Assembly: GCA_037447655.1 (NCBI GenBank)
Contig: JBBHKE010001294.1
Coordinates: 46,283 to 110,282 of the forward strand
From: Zygnema cylindricum
Lineage: Eukaryota; Streptophyta; Zygnematophyceae; Zygnematales; Zygnemataceae
Direction of reading: 5' to 3'
DNA: 64,000 nt
Part shown: piece by piece, positions 33,930 to 44,859 of the stretch
How positions within the stretch are numbered: the first letter of the stretch is position 1
How the letters are laid out: the number at the start of each line of letters is the position of its first letter
The notes under the pieces: model-generated
The model's input: only the letters and a program-made list of their open reading frames with translations
Database searches by the model: none
What the model was told of the DNA's origin: nothing
Position numbers and translations under genes: made by a program

Positions 33930-34075
33930 ATGGGCACGATCAACGGGCAAGATAAACTGGCACGATCAACGGGTACTATCTAGAGGTACGATCAACGGGC
34001 ACGATCAACTGGTACGATCAGACGGCACGATCAACAGGTATGATCAACGGGCACGATCAACGGGCACGATAAATA
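33930..34075 (+). repeat. Minisatellite with 13-bp core GGGCACGATCAAC
   Basis: Around nine imperfect copies of GGYACGATCAACGGG-like units in a row, with small insertions. They end at the start of the next repeat S copy. Confidence 0.8.
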
Positions 34076-34079
34076 GGAT

Positions 34080-34290
34080 ACGGTCCATCCAAGCGAACTC
34101 AGATTTGATTCCCAGTTATAAAGAGGTGGGAGAATCGTGACAACCTGTTCTCACATGCTCAAGCGTTGAATATGTGAACAAAAACTATCGCGGCTTCATA
34201 CGAATTAGGGCTAGTTCTTGACTTTTTGTTGGCGATAGGCCCATGAACCCAAAATAATGTTTAAGTCTAATAGCAATTCACGGTGTACAT
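34080..34290 (+). repeat. Dispersed repeat S, copy 6
   Basis: CAGATTTGATTCCCAGTTAT, CCTGTTCTCACATGCTCAAG, GTTGAATATGTGAACAAAAA and the right end TAGCAATTCACGGTGTAC. This is the best preserved copy by eye. Confidence 0.6.
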
Positions 34291-34334
34291 TCAGCCATAG
34301 TTCAAAAGTAAGCGTTTTTTTGTAGGCTTTAAAT

Positions 34335-34525
34335 AGGCCCTCTTTAGGGTAAGTTGTGTTACGGGCTTTCTATGTGATCTTCTTAGATCGCTACTTTGAT
34401 CAGCGACCGTCCGTTAGTTCGAATCTGACGATTTTCCTATCGTAAGTTGTGTTATGGGCTTTCCATGTGATCTTCTTAAATCGCTACTTTGATCAGCGAC
34501 CGTCCAAATCTGACGGTTTAAATAA
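34335..34525 (+). repeat. Two-copy direct repeat, about 95 bp
   Basis: AAGTTGTGTTAYGGGCTTTC, ATGTGATCTTCTTA and TCGCTACTTTGATCAGCGAC occur twice, starting at about 34350 and 34442. Confidence 0.8.
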
Positions 34526-34909
34526 AAGGTACCTCAAAACTCACATAAAAATATTTTTTTGTCCAAATGTTTTTCAAAATGTAGACATGACATTTAATTC
34601 TCTATCGATCGATGTGCAACTCAACCCTGTTACTATTTTATTTAATTTTGCAGCCAATACAATATGGGTCTTAAGGTAGTATTGTAAAATTTACGTACAA
34701 TAGGCATATTGTATGGGCTACTTTCACCTACTTTAAAACTATGCATTCAACCCTTTCTTTGAAATTTTAATTACATTATATCCGTACATCTAGTCCGTAA
34801 AAAATGTAAACGCACTTTACGAAAGGTTCAAAATCTATAAAAAGTAACGAAACTTGTTAAGAATGTTAAAATCCGTACAAATGAGACATGTTCCTGTTTT
34901 TCTGGCCGC
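34526..34909. other. AT-rich, no gene
   Basis: No credible frame. 34780-34890 resembles 27660-27770 (TCCGTACA, then AAAATCTATAAAAA-type text), so it is repeat-derived. Confidence 0.4.
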
Positions 34910-35464
34910 TTAAAACATCTTTTCTCTGAGCACAATTGTCGGATGGAAAACCGACGGCTCGGATTACAGTACAAGGTTATCACTTTCCGATCGGTGGCCT
35001 CCAATCATAAATCGGTCACGTCTGTATGGAGAAAATATGTTATAAGCGACAAAAAAAACAGTAACACTATAAGCGATTCACGGTTTACAGTACAGTTTGC
35101 ATTATTGGTGCTACCTTAATAGTTGTCGCTGCATGGACCAGTGAACCTTTCCAGGGTACGTGTGGAAACATGCAGACGGCCGCGGCAATCGAATCTGCCG
35201 CCGTCTTATGCCGTTGAAAATTAGAAATCAATGATTGGAACCACGTGTCAAATCCCCCGCAAATGGTGAATTCCCGCCCACCCGGTCGAGATATAAAACG
35301 CGCGTCTGACAATCCTAAATCACAAGTTCTATCGAAGATCCTCGGATTCTCAGAAAAGACCTGCCATCCCTCATAGCCCGAGACTCTTTTAACGTTTCCG
35401 CAGTTTACGCTTAACTGCTACCATGGATCTCATCAGCCTCCTCATCGCAGTGCTCCTTTTCATC
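34910..35464 (+). pseudogene. DUF3339 copy D: promoter and first 14 codons, then cut off
   Basis: Aligns with the upstream parts of copies A, B and C. G-box CACGTG at 35242-35247, TATAAAA at 35292-35298, then ATG at 35423. The exon reads MDLISLLIAVLLFI, identical to copies A and B, and stops being exon after 35464, where TGCTGCATTCACACAG begins a 36-bp terminal-repeat-like sequence. The rest of exon 1 and exon 2 are missing. The clean break and unchanged codons suggest a recent cut. Confidence 0.8.
35242..35298 (+). promoter_or_regulatory. Orphan promoter of DUF3339 copy D: G-box and TATA box
   Basis: CCACGTGTCA followed by GATATAAAACGCGCG with the same spacing as in the intact copies. If still active it would now transcribe into the sequence right of 35465. 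Confidence 0.55.
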
Positions 35465-35500
35465 TGCTGCATTCACACAGGGAATGAATGATGAATGAGA

Positions 35501-37800
35501 TGATGAATTGAATGTCCTTTTGTTTTGTTTGGACGTGAATCGTCCTTGACGTCATCTCACGTCAACTAAAACGTCGCGATGTCATTTATGTTGCCGTACG
35601 ATTAAGTACCGAATGACTCGAATCCGTCCGTACCAAGCCATCGTTTTTGACCCGTACAACAACATATAATTTTTCCAAAGTGACCGCTCAGGACCGCCAA
35701 ACAAAAAGGGACGCTTAAAAAAAAAAAAAAACAAAGCTCACCCGAAAAGAAAAGTGGCGACAAGAACAAGCATCTGTTTGAACCATTATTTACTTCCCTT
35801 TTACTTTCTTTTTCTTCTCGATTTTTCGCGTTCTTTCTACCCTAAAAATTAAACATACCTTTCTTTTACCTTTTTTCCCCTATTCTTTCACCTTCTTCTT
35901 ACTCTTAAAATTTTACTTACTTTTCCTTTACTTCATTTTTCTCCCTTCCTTTGCCTTCTTTTCACCTTAAAATAAAACTTACCGTTGTTTTACTTTCTTT
36001 TCTTTTCTTTTCCTTCACCTCCTTTTTATCTAAAAAATTATACTCATAACTCCAAAACAATAAAAAAAAAACCATTATTAGGTAATAATACCCAAGCTTC
36101 CCTCCCTCCCTCCCACCCTCATGAAGGCGACGAAACCTTTTGACCACGACTACTTTGCTTTGGACCTCGAGGAGGCGTCACGTCACCCCAGATTCCGTTC
36201 CGTATTCTCCGTTTTGTCGGATCCGCGACAAAGAACTCTCACCGCCTCCAAATAGAGGGCCACTTTTTACTCAATACTGTACTTAGTGTGGATTTCCATA
36301 ATTAGTATGGATTTTCCTAACTTGAAAACGCCCAGTTTACTAATTTTATGGAGTGGGAGGGATTTACTAATGTGTAGTGGGAATTATACTAATTTTAGCA
36401 GGGGTTTTACTAATTTTAGGGAGGGGTTTACTAATTTTAATGTCGATTTTTACTTCGGTTTTTGGTCAATTTAGTGATTTTTGGTGTGTGGATCTAGTGG
36501 GTAGGCCACAAATTGTTGTGGATTTCTACTAGGTTGACCTCCGAATGAAAATTTATGTGGATTTTTTAGCTTCACCACTTTAATTAGCGTGGTTAGGTTA
36601 GACCTCTCACCATTCTGAAAGTCAAAGGAGAAAGTCGGTCCATTTGGTTTTTTTTTTAATTTTTTATTTCATTTTTCCGGCAAAGTTGTTCTTAAATATC
36701 ACAAGAGGATGAAAGGCTCCATACATGAAATAGTGTGATTTTGCACAAAAAAAATGTAGTGAAAATGGTGTGACTTTCGAAGCCTTCTATAGTAAAATCC
36801 ACAGTAAATTGTGGTGGTAAGTTGGTAAAAGAAAGGTTTTGTCGGTTTTACAAGGGAAAACAACCGTTTTTTGAATAGGTGGATTTAAAATTTTTTGTAG
36901 TATTTTAATGTGATTTAGATTCTGACGATTTTTTTCAAGAAAAGCACGATGTGTGTAATCTTTTTTTTTTTTGAGTGGAAGCAAATTTAAGATTTTTGAG
37001 TGCTTAAAAGGATGTAATTTTCTCCTTTTTCTAGGTTCGTTCTATGTTGTTAAACACTTTGCCGTGTTATAAATTTGCAATAAGTTGGTAACGATAAAGT
37101 TAAGAAACAACAATAATGGTGATTAGTATATTTTTTTCGGTTTAACTCACTGCATAAGCTTTGTTTTTCATCTTAACATCGATTAAACACTTTTGGAACT
37201 TTCTACTCTTTTTTTCAAAAGTTGAGCCTTCCAAAGTTTATAAACCTATATTCTTGCACATTGTATGAGAAAATGTGTGATTTTAATTTTTCCCATCCAT
37301 ACAATAACTTAATTTAAACTCTAATGGGGACAAAAATTTTAAGGCAACGGAACTTAAAAACCGACAGACAAAGACAAAATTGAAAAACTGAAAAACTAAA
37401 TGCATGTGGAAGCAACAAAAAAGGAAAAGAAGGCGAAAGAAACTGATAACAAAGGACATTTAACAGAAAACAACAAGCACAGAAACAAAAACAATAATAC
37501 ATCGTGGAGGGAAGTAAGCAAAAAGGATAAACAAGGCGAAAGAAACAAACATAAAAAAATGGCACATAAAACAAAGGCACTCGAAAAGGAAACAACCACT
37601 GATGTATGGATAGAAAAAACAACCCTAGATAAACATCGACGATAGATAAAAATAAGGACCAAAGTAGGAGAGCTCCCAAGTTCCCTCTTTAAAAAAGAAT
37701 TGTTGACCTCAAGTATGGAAGATCTCAAATAAAGCAACTCCAAAATAACTAGATACTACCAATATCTACCAATATCTATATAATATATGACTATGAATAA
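35501..37800. other. No recognised gene; T- and C-rich DNA
   Basis: 35770-36010 is a long TTTCTTTC-type pyrimidine stretch. 36340-36440 repeats TTTACTAATTTTA three to four times. Frames on both strands at 37314-37743 are caused by biased composition and have no domain. Confidence 0.4.
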
Positions 37801-37807
37801 AGTTATC

Positions 37808-38340
37808 TATGGCATCGAGCTAGTCCTCAAAAATAGAATAATAAGCTCATTCGTGATTAACATTCCATTTGCTTCAAAGTTCCCATGGGGGAGAGTTGAT
37901 TCAGGTGCTCGGCACTATTCACGACACTGTTTCGATTATCACATCTGAAGGGGGATATTCTGTTGGCCATGAGGTTTCAGATGATATTATTTCTAATCAA
38001 ATTGATAGTGTATTGCTTGATAGTGCACGTCTCATATTTGGTGACATTGTTTTAGCGAACTACGACTCGAATACACTTGTTGGTCAAGCGGCTCAACATA
38101 ATGGAGTTGTCGCCCTTGACACTGGTAACAAGGAGCGTGAAACCACAAGGGAGAAATCAGACTCCAAATGAGTTAGATTGAAGCTTCTCGAGATGCCGAG
38201 ATCGAATAGTGACCACAACCTTCTCATAATTAAATTCTTGAACAGGGGAAACGAGATTGGAGGAAACCGACATCTCCATGCATGCAACACTCACCTCCCA
38301 CGTCCTAAACTGCAAGCAAAAATGGGAAGATATTGCTGAA
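37808..38340 (+). pseudogene. Retroelement RT C-terminal module, fragment 1
   Basis: Reads SSHGGELIQVLGTIHDTV, then GGYSVGHEVSDDI, IDSVLLDSARLIFGDIVL and AAQHNGVVALD. The pattern (HGG...H/L..IHD, GG..V..EV, D.VLLD.AR.IFGD) is that of the region after the reverse transcriptase in some eukaryotic retroelement proteins, often with a restriction-like endonuclease fold (D...GR...D). The fragment has no RT domain of its own. A nearly parallel copy is at 40236-40770. Confidence 0.5.
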
Positions 38341-38394
38341 TTCGAGTCACAGGGTTAGATTCACAATTGAAGCCCTTGAGGCCAAACCACCTCA

Positions 38395-38590
38395 ATTGCC
38401 TCATAAACAATCCATTTTTTCTTAAAAGATAGAAACAAGAAAAGGTGATAGCGTCCACAAGAAAAAGAAAAAGAAACAGAAAAATATCTAAAGTTGGGCC
38501 GAGGTGAATGAATGTGAAGATTTTCTCTAAATCTCCCTTTCTTCACCTTGTTTTGAAAAAGAAAATACAAGATTCTGATGCCCAAAAAAA
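38395..38590. repeat. Duplicated segment (partner 41893-42100)
   Basis: AACCACCTCAATTGCCTCAT through AGAAACAGAAAAATATCTAA and TCACCTTGTTTTGAAAAAGA are almost identical to 41893-42100 in the same orientation. The partner lies within the possible gene at 41.2-42.7 kb, so this may be a stray copy of part of it. Confidence 0.75.
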
Positions 38591-39231
38591 CAAACTCGTG
38601 CTTCGAAGAGAATCAAAATTACATGCACAGGAATTGTTCATAACTTTCTTCCCAACTTTACACCTTGAAAAACCAATTCCTAAAATACAGAAGGAAACAA
38701 AAAAGAAAAAGAAAACTTTCAACCGTGGAGAACCGAACACAAGACGCCTTTTCTGGTTTTTTAAACTTAAAAATTCACCCGCCCATGAGGCCCCACCAGA
38801 GACCAAAAGCTCGACACCCAAATTTGAAAGCGAGGAGATAGGCTCCCGGAAGTCCAATACAATAACAAGCTGCCAAGTTTACTCCGGCTCCCAAATGCTG
38901 ATGCCCGATACCTCTGATCGACCCTGCAGAAAGTTAGGGACGCAAAAATAGTCGTCAATACAATTGAACTAGTCTCGAAACCTCCACTTGTAGGAGAGTG
39001 AAAGAATTTTTCGTTCAACGTCGCAAATCAAAAACGATGAAGGACAATCACTCCTTTGCTGTGAAACGAACGTTCAAAACTTAAATAAATGACCGTGTAT
39101 TCTAAAGCGATAAAGTCAAAAAACATACATGGACAACTAAGCACAATCAAAACACAAGCAAAAATCAGAGAATTTTTCACTATACCCTGAATCCCCCCAC
39201 GTAAGCATAAAAATTGCTTCATTGCATTCAT
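38591..39231. other. No recognised gene
   Basis: Overlapping frames exist on both strands but match no family I know. Confidence 0.35.
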
Positions 39232-40250
39232 TTACATACAGTCATTACATAAAATAACAGAAACTACTGAAATCAACACTATTTCAACACCCAGACAACC
39301 AAAGATCTCAACCGCCATCGGAATAAAGTCATCCATAAGGTCTCGGTGGGCATAATCACGCTCCTTCGCCTTAGCGGCATCACGAGCCGCCACCCCAACA
39401 TGTCGAGCCGCGTGACCAACAACTGTAGCTGAAGTAGGGTTCTCCAAAAAAGTAGGGTTGAAAAAACCGAAGATGCGACGGGCACCATCAAGCAATACAA
39501 CATTGATCCGACGCTTGGGAATAATATGAGAAACCTCCCGACGCACATAAAAGCCCCCCTTTGAAACGATAGTCGCAACGGCATCGCGAATAGTGTCGTG
39601 CGCCCGGATCAAATCTCCCCCATGGGAGCAACAAAGCAAATGGACACCATCGAGCCCCAAGACGCGACCACAGGCACAAACAAGAGAGCCAAGTAAAGGA
39701 GGATGGGGGAGGCCAAGGCGAAACTGGAGGGCGGTGGTGAACTGAGCCGGTGAGAATCGGAGAGTGGACCTCGGTGTAGCCAAAAGCCAAGACCCAGAAC
39801 CAGGTCCACCACAAGAGAGAAGACGAGCACTTGAAGAATCGGAGGGAAGCGCCTTGAGAAGGTCGGATTTAACGGCAGGTGGAGAAAATTGGCACATCCA
39901 CTAGGGCATGGGGAGGAAGAGAACGTGACGCGTCCAATAGAGATCGCTGGAAGGCGAAAACGTCGTCTTAAACCCGGGGGATAACAGTAGCTAGAACGGG
40001 GGTGTCCCCAACCAAGAAACGGGAAGCTAAAGTGGAGGCAATAAGACACCAATTTCCCAAATAAGCAGCGGGAGCAACACGAGCAGTGGATAGTAGACCC
40101 AACCCCTCAGTAGAGACAGGGAGGGATGCCTGAATGCGGGCCGATGGCCCAGACTTGCGATCAAATGCCCCACGACCTTACAGAGTGTGGAAGACGTCAA
40201 TAAGGCGATCGTCAAAAGCCGAGAGAGAGGAGATATGGCATCGAGCTAGT
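39232..40250 (-). pseudogene. Retroelement RT C-terminal region (thumb plus endonuclease-like module)
   Basis: Reading the minus strand from 40250: ARIQASLPVSTEGLGLLSTA and RVAPAAYLGNW are the motifs that follow the RT core in many eukaryotic RT proteins. After breaks near 39960 the frame 39897-39232 gives ARLLSCGGPGSGSWLLATP, TTALQFRLGLP, CACGRVLG with CCSHGGDLIRAHDTIRDAV (a Cys/His zinc-ribbon-like site), then GGFYVRREVSHIIPKR and VLLDGARRIFG, and the closing DFIPMAVEIFGCLGVEI. This is the longest of three fragments and markedly more GC-rich than its surroundings. No RT catalytic core (xADD) was found upstream, so the element is 5' truncated. Confidence 0.6.
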
Positions 40251-40770
40251 CCTCAGAAATAGAATAATGAGCCCATTCGTGATAACATTCCATTTGCTTC
40301 AAAGTTCCCATGGGGGTGAGTTGATTCAGGTGCTCCACACTATTCCCGATACTGTTTTGATTATCACTTCTAAAGGGGGACATTCTGTTGGCCACAAGGT
40401 TTTAGATGTTATTTTTTCACATGAAATTGATATTGTATTGCTCGATGGTGCACGTATCACATTTGGTGCCATTGTTTTGGAGAACTAGGGTGCGAATACT
40501 CTTGTTGGTCTAGCGGCTCAACATTATGGAGTTGTCGCCCTTGACACTGGTAGCAAGGGATGTGATTAAACAACATTACTTTTCTCTACCACAAGAGAAG
40601 CTGAGATCGAACAGTGACCACAACCTTCTCAAAATTAAATTCTTGAACAGGGGAAACGAGATTGGAGGAAACCAACATCTCCATGCATGCAACAGTCACC
40701 TCCCACATCCTAAACTGCAGGCAAAAATGGGAAGACATTGCTGAATTTGAATCACAGGGACAGATTCACA
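40236..40770 (+). pseudogene. Retroelement RT C-terminal module, fragment 2
   Basis: Starts with the same text as fragment 1 (ATGGCATCGAGCTAGTCCTC) and reads SSHGGELIQVLHTIPDTV, IDIVLLDGARITFGAIVL, then a stop at 40486. The two plus-strand fragments flank the minus-strand one and are closer to each other than to it. Confidence 0.5.
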
Positions 40771-41251
40771 ATCGAAACCTTAGATGCCAAACAAATCTTG
40801 ACGTCGAAAATCTACAGAGCAATATAGGACTGCCCAAAAGTGTCAAAATAAGCAGTTGAAAAAGAAAGACTGAAAAGACAGACCCAAAGCTGTCTGTATC
40901 CCCATTACTTTGTTGACCATGCACCGATAATTTGTTTAACTTTAATCACCTGAAATAAGCGCCACAACCATGGCAAACTAAAATATACAGTCCTTCGGAA
41001 CTACACGCGTGCCTGACAGTAATTTCAACTAATTTGTAATTTTCAAAATCCGTTTGGATCGCAAACGAATAAATTATATTGCTCAGAAGCTACACACAGC
41101 CATTCGATCCATTCGATCAAAACCGATGTTCAACTAAAAAAAAAACTCGCTATGGCTTTTCCACTAGGGAAAACTAAAAAAACAGTACGTGTACCCTAAC
41201 AAAAAGAAAGCACAAAAACTGGAAGCATACTACCGTAAACAAAGCACAAAA
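40771..41251. other. No recognised gene
   Basis: AT-rich stretch between the retroelement fragments and the last possible exon of the next gene. Nothing supportable. Confidence 0.35.
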
Positions 41252-42694
41252 CTAAAGATAATAATCTCCCTGTTTTGACGTAGCTTTAAGATCCTTGAGT
41301 TTCTTCAAGATCTGAGAGTAGTACTCTTGCAAGTATAATTCCAAAGTGGTTGTCTCATAAGGGTCCATTCCAAGAAGTGTATAGGTGTCTGTCATGGGGG
41401 CAGAGAAGACATTACTTCCGGACAAAACCTGCAAAAAGGTAAGGGGAATATATAAGATTTTGTTAGAGTTATTCAAAGAATCAACAAAATTTCTTCCATC
41501 AATGCGTCCAGATACCTTTATCTGCTCAAGGTGTAAACTTGCTTTGACATTTCCAAATTCCCAACATCAGTGATAGTGTGAAGCGTAATCGAAATTTTTT
41601 ATCGATTCAGGCTGGCCGAAAATTACTATCGACTGTGTGTTTAAATTATAGCACTTGCATTCCAACAATGCCAATACAAACTGTGAAGTGAATGAAGAGC
41701 GGGTGGGAGGAAAGAGGGATGGAGCAACAGAAAGAAGGGTGGGAGGGAGAAAGGAGAGAGGGAGAGGAGAGAGGAAGAAATTGAGAGAGGGAGAGAGGGG
41801 GGTAGAAAGGGAGAGATGGATATTCTCCCAATTTGTAAAACACAAAATGACAAAAGCCAAAAGTACCGCCTGCGTCCCTTGCATATCCTCCCAAACCACC
41901 TCAATTGTCTCATAAACAATCCATTTTTTCTTAAAAGATAGAAACAAGAAAATGTGATAGCGTCCACAAGAGAAAGAAAAAGAAACAGAAAAATATCTAA
42001 ACTTGGGCCGAGGTGAATGAATGTGAAGATTTTCTCTAAATCTCCCTTTCTTCACCTTGTTTTGAAAAAGAAAATACAAGATTAAGATGCCCAGAAAAAA
42101 CAAACAGTTAAGATGCATACCCAAAAGCAACTCCTGCATATAAGGAAAGTTAACCCAATTGTCTCCTTTTCCCGACATCCATGTAATTTTTACGACCTTG
42201 TGCCAGTTTTGTGTTGATTTTGCGTCGGTTGTGAAAACAGTTTGATGCCAGTTTTTGTCTGATAAATGAAGTACAAGGATGATAAGACCAAGAAGCAGAT
42301 GCACATTCACTGAGGCTTCCCGTGAATTGAGTTTTGTCCTTTCTAAGAAGGAAGAAAAATACAATTTTTAGAAGTGGTCTAAGTGCAATTTCGACCTTTG
42401 ACCCCAAAAGAAGGATGTCTGTAAAAACGGAATGACGGAAAGAAAAGAGTACATAGGGAGTCGATAAGGGATAAGGTGGAGAAATGTGAAAAATGTGCTA
42501 GAGAGGAGAGAGAGCACTGGATATGGGAGGAAATAACGAATTGGATACAAGTATGGAGGAGGGTATTGGATGGAAGGAGAGAAAAGAGAAAACAAGAAAC
42601 GAGAGCGAGGAAGAAGGTTCCTCACCTGCAAATATTACTTGCTTCTTTGCCTCCTCCAAGGCAGCTGCCTTCCATGAACCCTGCACCCAAATAT
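41252..42694 (-). CDS. Possible multi-exon gene of unknown function (partial)
   Basis: Exon-like pieces on the minus strand. (1) 42694-42630: after TTTAATTTCAG, codes NIWVQGSWKAAALEEAKKQV and ends at the donor CAG|GTGAGG. (2) From about 42418: acceptor GTTTTTACAG|ACATCC; joining it in phase gives IFADILLLGSKVEIALRPLL. (3) 41430-41252: acceptor CTTTTTGCAG|GTTTTG, coding VLSGSNVFSAPMTDTYTLLG and YYSQILKKLKDLKATSK to a stop. These have normal amino-acid mix and plausible splice sites, unlike most frames here. Middle exons could not be fixed, the start is missing, and I do not recognise the family. A purine stretch (41695-41820) would sit in an intron. Exon limits are tentative. Confidence 0.35.
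41893..42100. repeat. Duplicated segment (partner 38395-38590)
   Basis: See the partner. It lies in what would be an intron or exon edge of the possible gene at 41.2-42.7 kb. Confidence 0.7.
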
Positions 42695-43311
42695 TCTGAA
42701 ATTAAAGGCATAAATCCATCACCCAGTTGCCCACTCTCACCATTTGCGACACTTTGCCACTCTCTTTGTTACACTGTAACAATTTGTCATAAAGAAAATG
42801 TCGAAACTGGCGGCACCTGATCTCACGTGGATAGCCACAAGAAAAAACTATTATTGAATTGGAAAACCGTGCCTGTTGAAATTGATATGGATGGGCTTTC
42901 ATCCAAGTACTACAAAAAAGGAAAATTCTTGGTTGATGGTCCTTTACAAAGTAGCTTGAAATGCATATCCTTCTCTACACTAAGGAGGTGAGATTAAATA
43001 TTAAGGTTTGACGTTCACCGTAATTAGAGTGGATAGCAATAATTGATCAAAGCCGGAGTGAGCATTTAAAAGCTCTTGAAAGAAAATCAAGTGAACTTGC
43101 TCATTACAGAACAATAATTGACATTGATTGCACCTAAATTTAGACTGAAGTCGTCAGTAAGCAAATGTTTTGCTTAATGTTTACATAAAACAAAGTGGAA
43201 AGTGTAACGAGGAACAAAGAGCATAAAAAAAAACACACAATCAGTTCAACTGATGAGCATAGAATCGGAAGCTGCAAACACTCCGACAAAAAGGGTTCAC
43301 TAACAAGGGAA
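42695..43311. other. No recognised gene
   Basis: A 66-codon minus-strand frame (42902-42702) lies upstream of the possible gene and might contain an earlier exon, but nothing supports it. Confidence 0.3.
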
Positions 43312-43312
43312 T

Positions 43313-44215
43313 CTAAAAAACAGCATTTAAAGCAGTGGTGATTAAAGGATGTAATTGAATAGATTTGCCTAAGTTTAAAGAAATAAAAAAACCCTGGATA
43401 CTAGGACGATGTAAACTAGGGGCACGATAAGCTAAAACTGGATGATGCTGGCAAAGTTGCCGCAAAATGGAAAAAAATAGGGGATCTTGCTGACGTATTA
43501 ATTCCTCACCCTCCCGGACAGTAAAAATAATATTTTCTTTAAGTAACCTCTGAATAACAAAAGGTTTAAAAAGTATCAAAGCCATTTCTACCGGTAAACC
43601 AATTTGTTCTAACTGTAAATTAGGATTATGAATAATAACTGCTCTTCCAGAATAATCTACACGTTTTCCTAAGGAGTAACGACGGAGAATTCCTTCTTTT
43701 CCACTCAAACTTTGGACTAAGCTACGAGCTTCGTTGCGTTTGCTATTGGTGTTACCATAAATAAGCTGATCTACTTCTTTTTGCAAGCGACGTCTTTCGT
43801 TATCTAGGATGTCTTTGAAAAATATTTTGAATTTTTCATTTAATTCTAAATAATGTCGTAAACGTTCGTTAATTAAAATAACTCGACGATAAGTGTTGTT
43901 ATCTTTACTAGTAGCAATTACTTCTCCTGCTTATAATTTAGTAATTGGACGCAGACCGCAGGGAATAATAGGTAGATCACGGATAATCATTCATCTTAGG
44001 TCAAGAGAGTTCTTTTGTAAAGCTTTTAAAAAAATATTTTTTTCGTTACGTCTTTTTGTTATAGCCTTCTTCTCGTTCTTCTGTTTGTAATTTTTTCAGC
44101 AAAGCGGCTTGGTCTAGGAGACCAAGTAATTCTTCAAAAGCCTCACTTCCGTTAGCGACACGTACTTTTCAATTTTTTCCCTGAATTACTAAGCGGAATG
44201 AAAGTTAGCCTCACC
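43313..44215 (-). pseudogene. rpoC1: Plastid-type RNA polymerase beta' (rpoC1) fragment
   Basis: On the minus strand 43930-43316 is open for 205 codons and continues in frame above a TAA (43931-43933). Readable parts: DLPIIPCGLRPITKL; GEVIATSKDNNTYRRVIL (E. coli RpoC has ATSDLNDLYRRV); LGKRVDYSGRAVI, the near-universal RpoC core; then HPVLAYRAPSLHRPSIQGF and IQLHPLITTALNAVF, stopping exactly where NADFDGD, the Mg-binding catalytic loop, should follow. Further upstream VANGSEAFEELLGLLDQ at about 44150 fits the preceding rpoC1 region but has other stops. It is a nuclear insertion of plastid DNA or a very decayed plastid-like gene. It is more diverged from land-plant rpoC1 than I would expect for a recent transfer from a streptophyte plastid. 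Confidence 0.75.
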
Positions 44216-44623
44216 AGGAGGCAAGGAGGGAGGAGGTTTTTTCGTCAAAATTACAAAAAACTTTTTAGTACACATTCTTTTTAAGTTCTATTTTAAATGA
44301 TTTTGATTGGCTATTCGTTTAGAAGTCATCATTTAAAATAATTTTGTTAAGGTACGGATGAATCATTCGAAAAGCGACTTCATGTTTTTTCAAAGTCGGA
44401 TTTTTGCATTCCGAAAAGGGTTTGCGGAAAAGAAGTTGACTTACCACAGTTGTCAAGTTTTGACGCACTTGACCGTATATTTTGTCCGTTGCTACGCTCC
44501 AAATTGTACATTTTGTCCGTAGCTACGCTCCAAAAAGGTTGACAGCCGAGCGGTCGGTCATTTTGGCGCCTCTGTTTTTTGTTTTTTTGCGGAATGAATG
44601 GTAGGGGATCATTCGTTTCCTCG
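44216..44623. other. No recognised gene; short direct repeat
   Basis: TTTTGTCCGTWGCTACGCTC occurs twice in a row at 44478 and 44513. Otherwise AT-rich. Confidence 0.4.
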
Positions 44624-44859
44624 TCTCATTCATCATTCATTCCCTGTGTGAATGCAGCAATTAGCTCCCCTAATCTACGACCATAGTATTTTTTTTTATT
44701 TACTGTAGTATATAGGTACGACTTCAGTAATGCCAATTACCTTAATTCGTGAGGTATTTGAATAGTGTTACGTATGAAATGAGTCAATTCGTACTAAAAT
44801 TTCTCTAAACCAACTCTTTTTTTCATACAAAGGTACAAAAAAGTGTAATGGATTCGACA

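Larger units (their letters stand above)
35465..44659. mobile_element. Possible large TIR-bounded element with captured fragments
   Basis: 35465-35500 and 44624-44659 are perfect 36-base inverted repeats starting TGCTGCATTCACACAGGGAA. Between them lie 9.1 kb with three retroelement fragments, a duplicated 200-bp segment, possible exons and the rpoC1 remnant. Outside the 36 bases the two ends are not similar, and no direct target duplication is visible (left flank CATC, right flank ATTA), so two independent copies of one short element end are an alternative. No transposase frame was seen. Confidence 0.35.

Noticed and set aside
37314-37743. 115- and 121-codon minus-strand frames rich in Phe and Leu
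   Set aside because: The plus strand is A-rich here; no domain is seen and the reverse frame is equally open.
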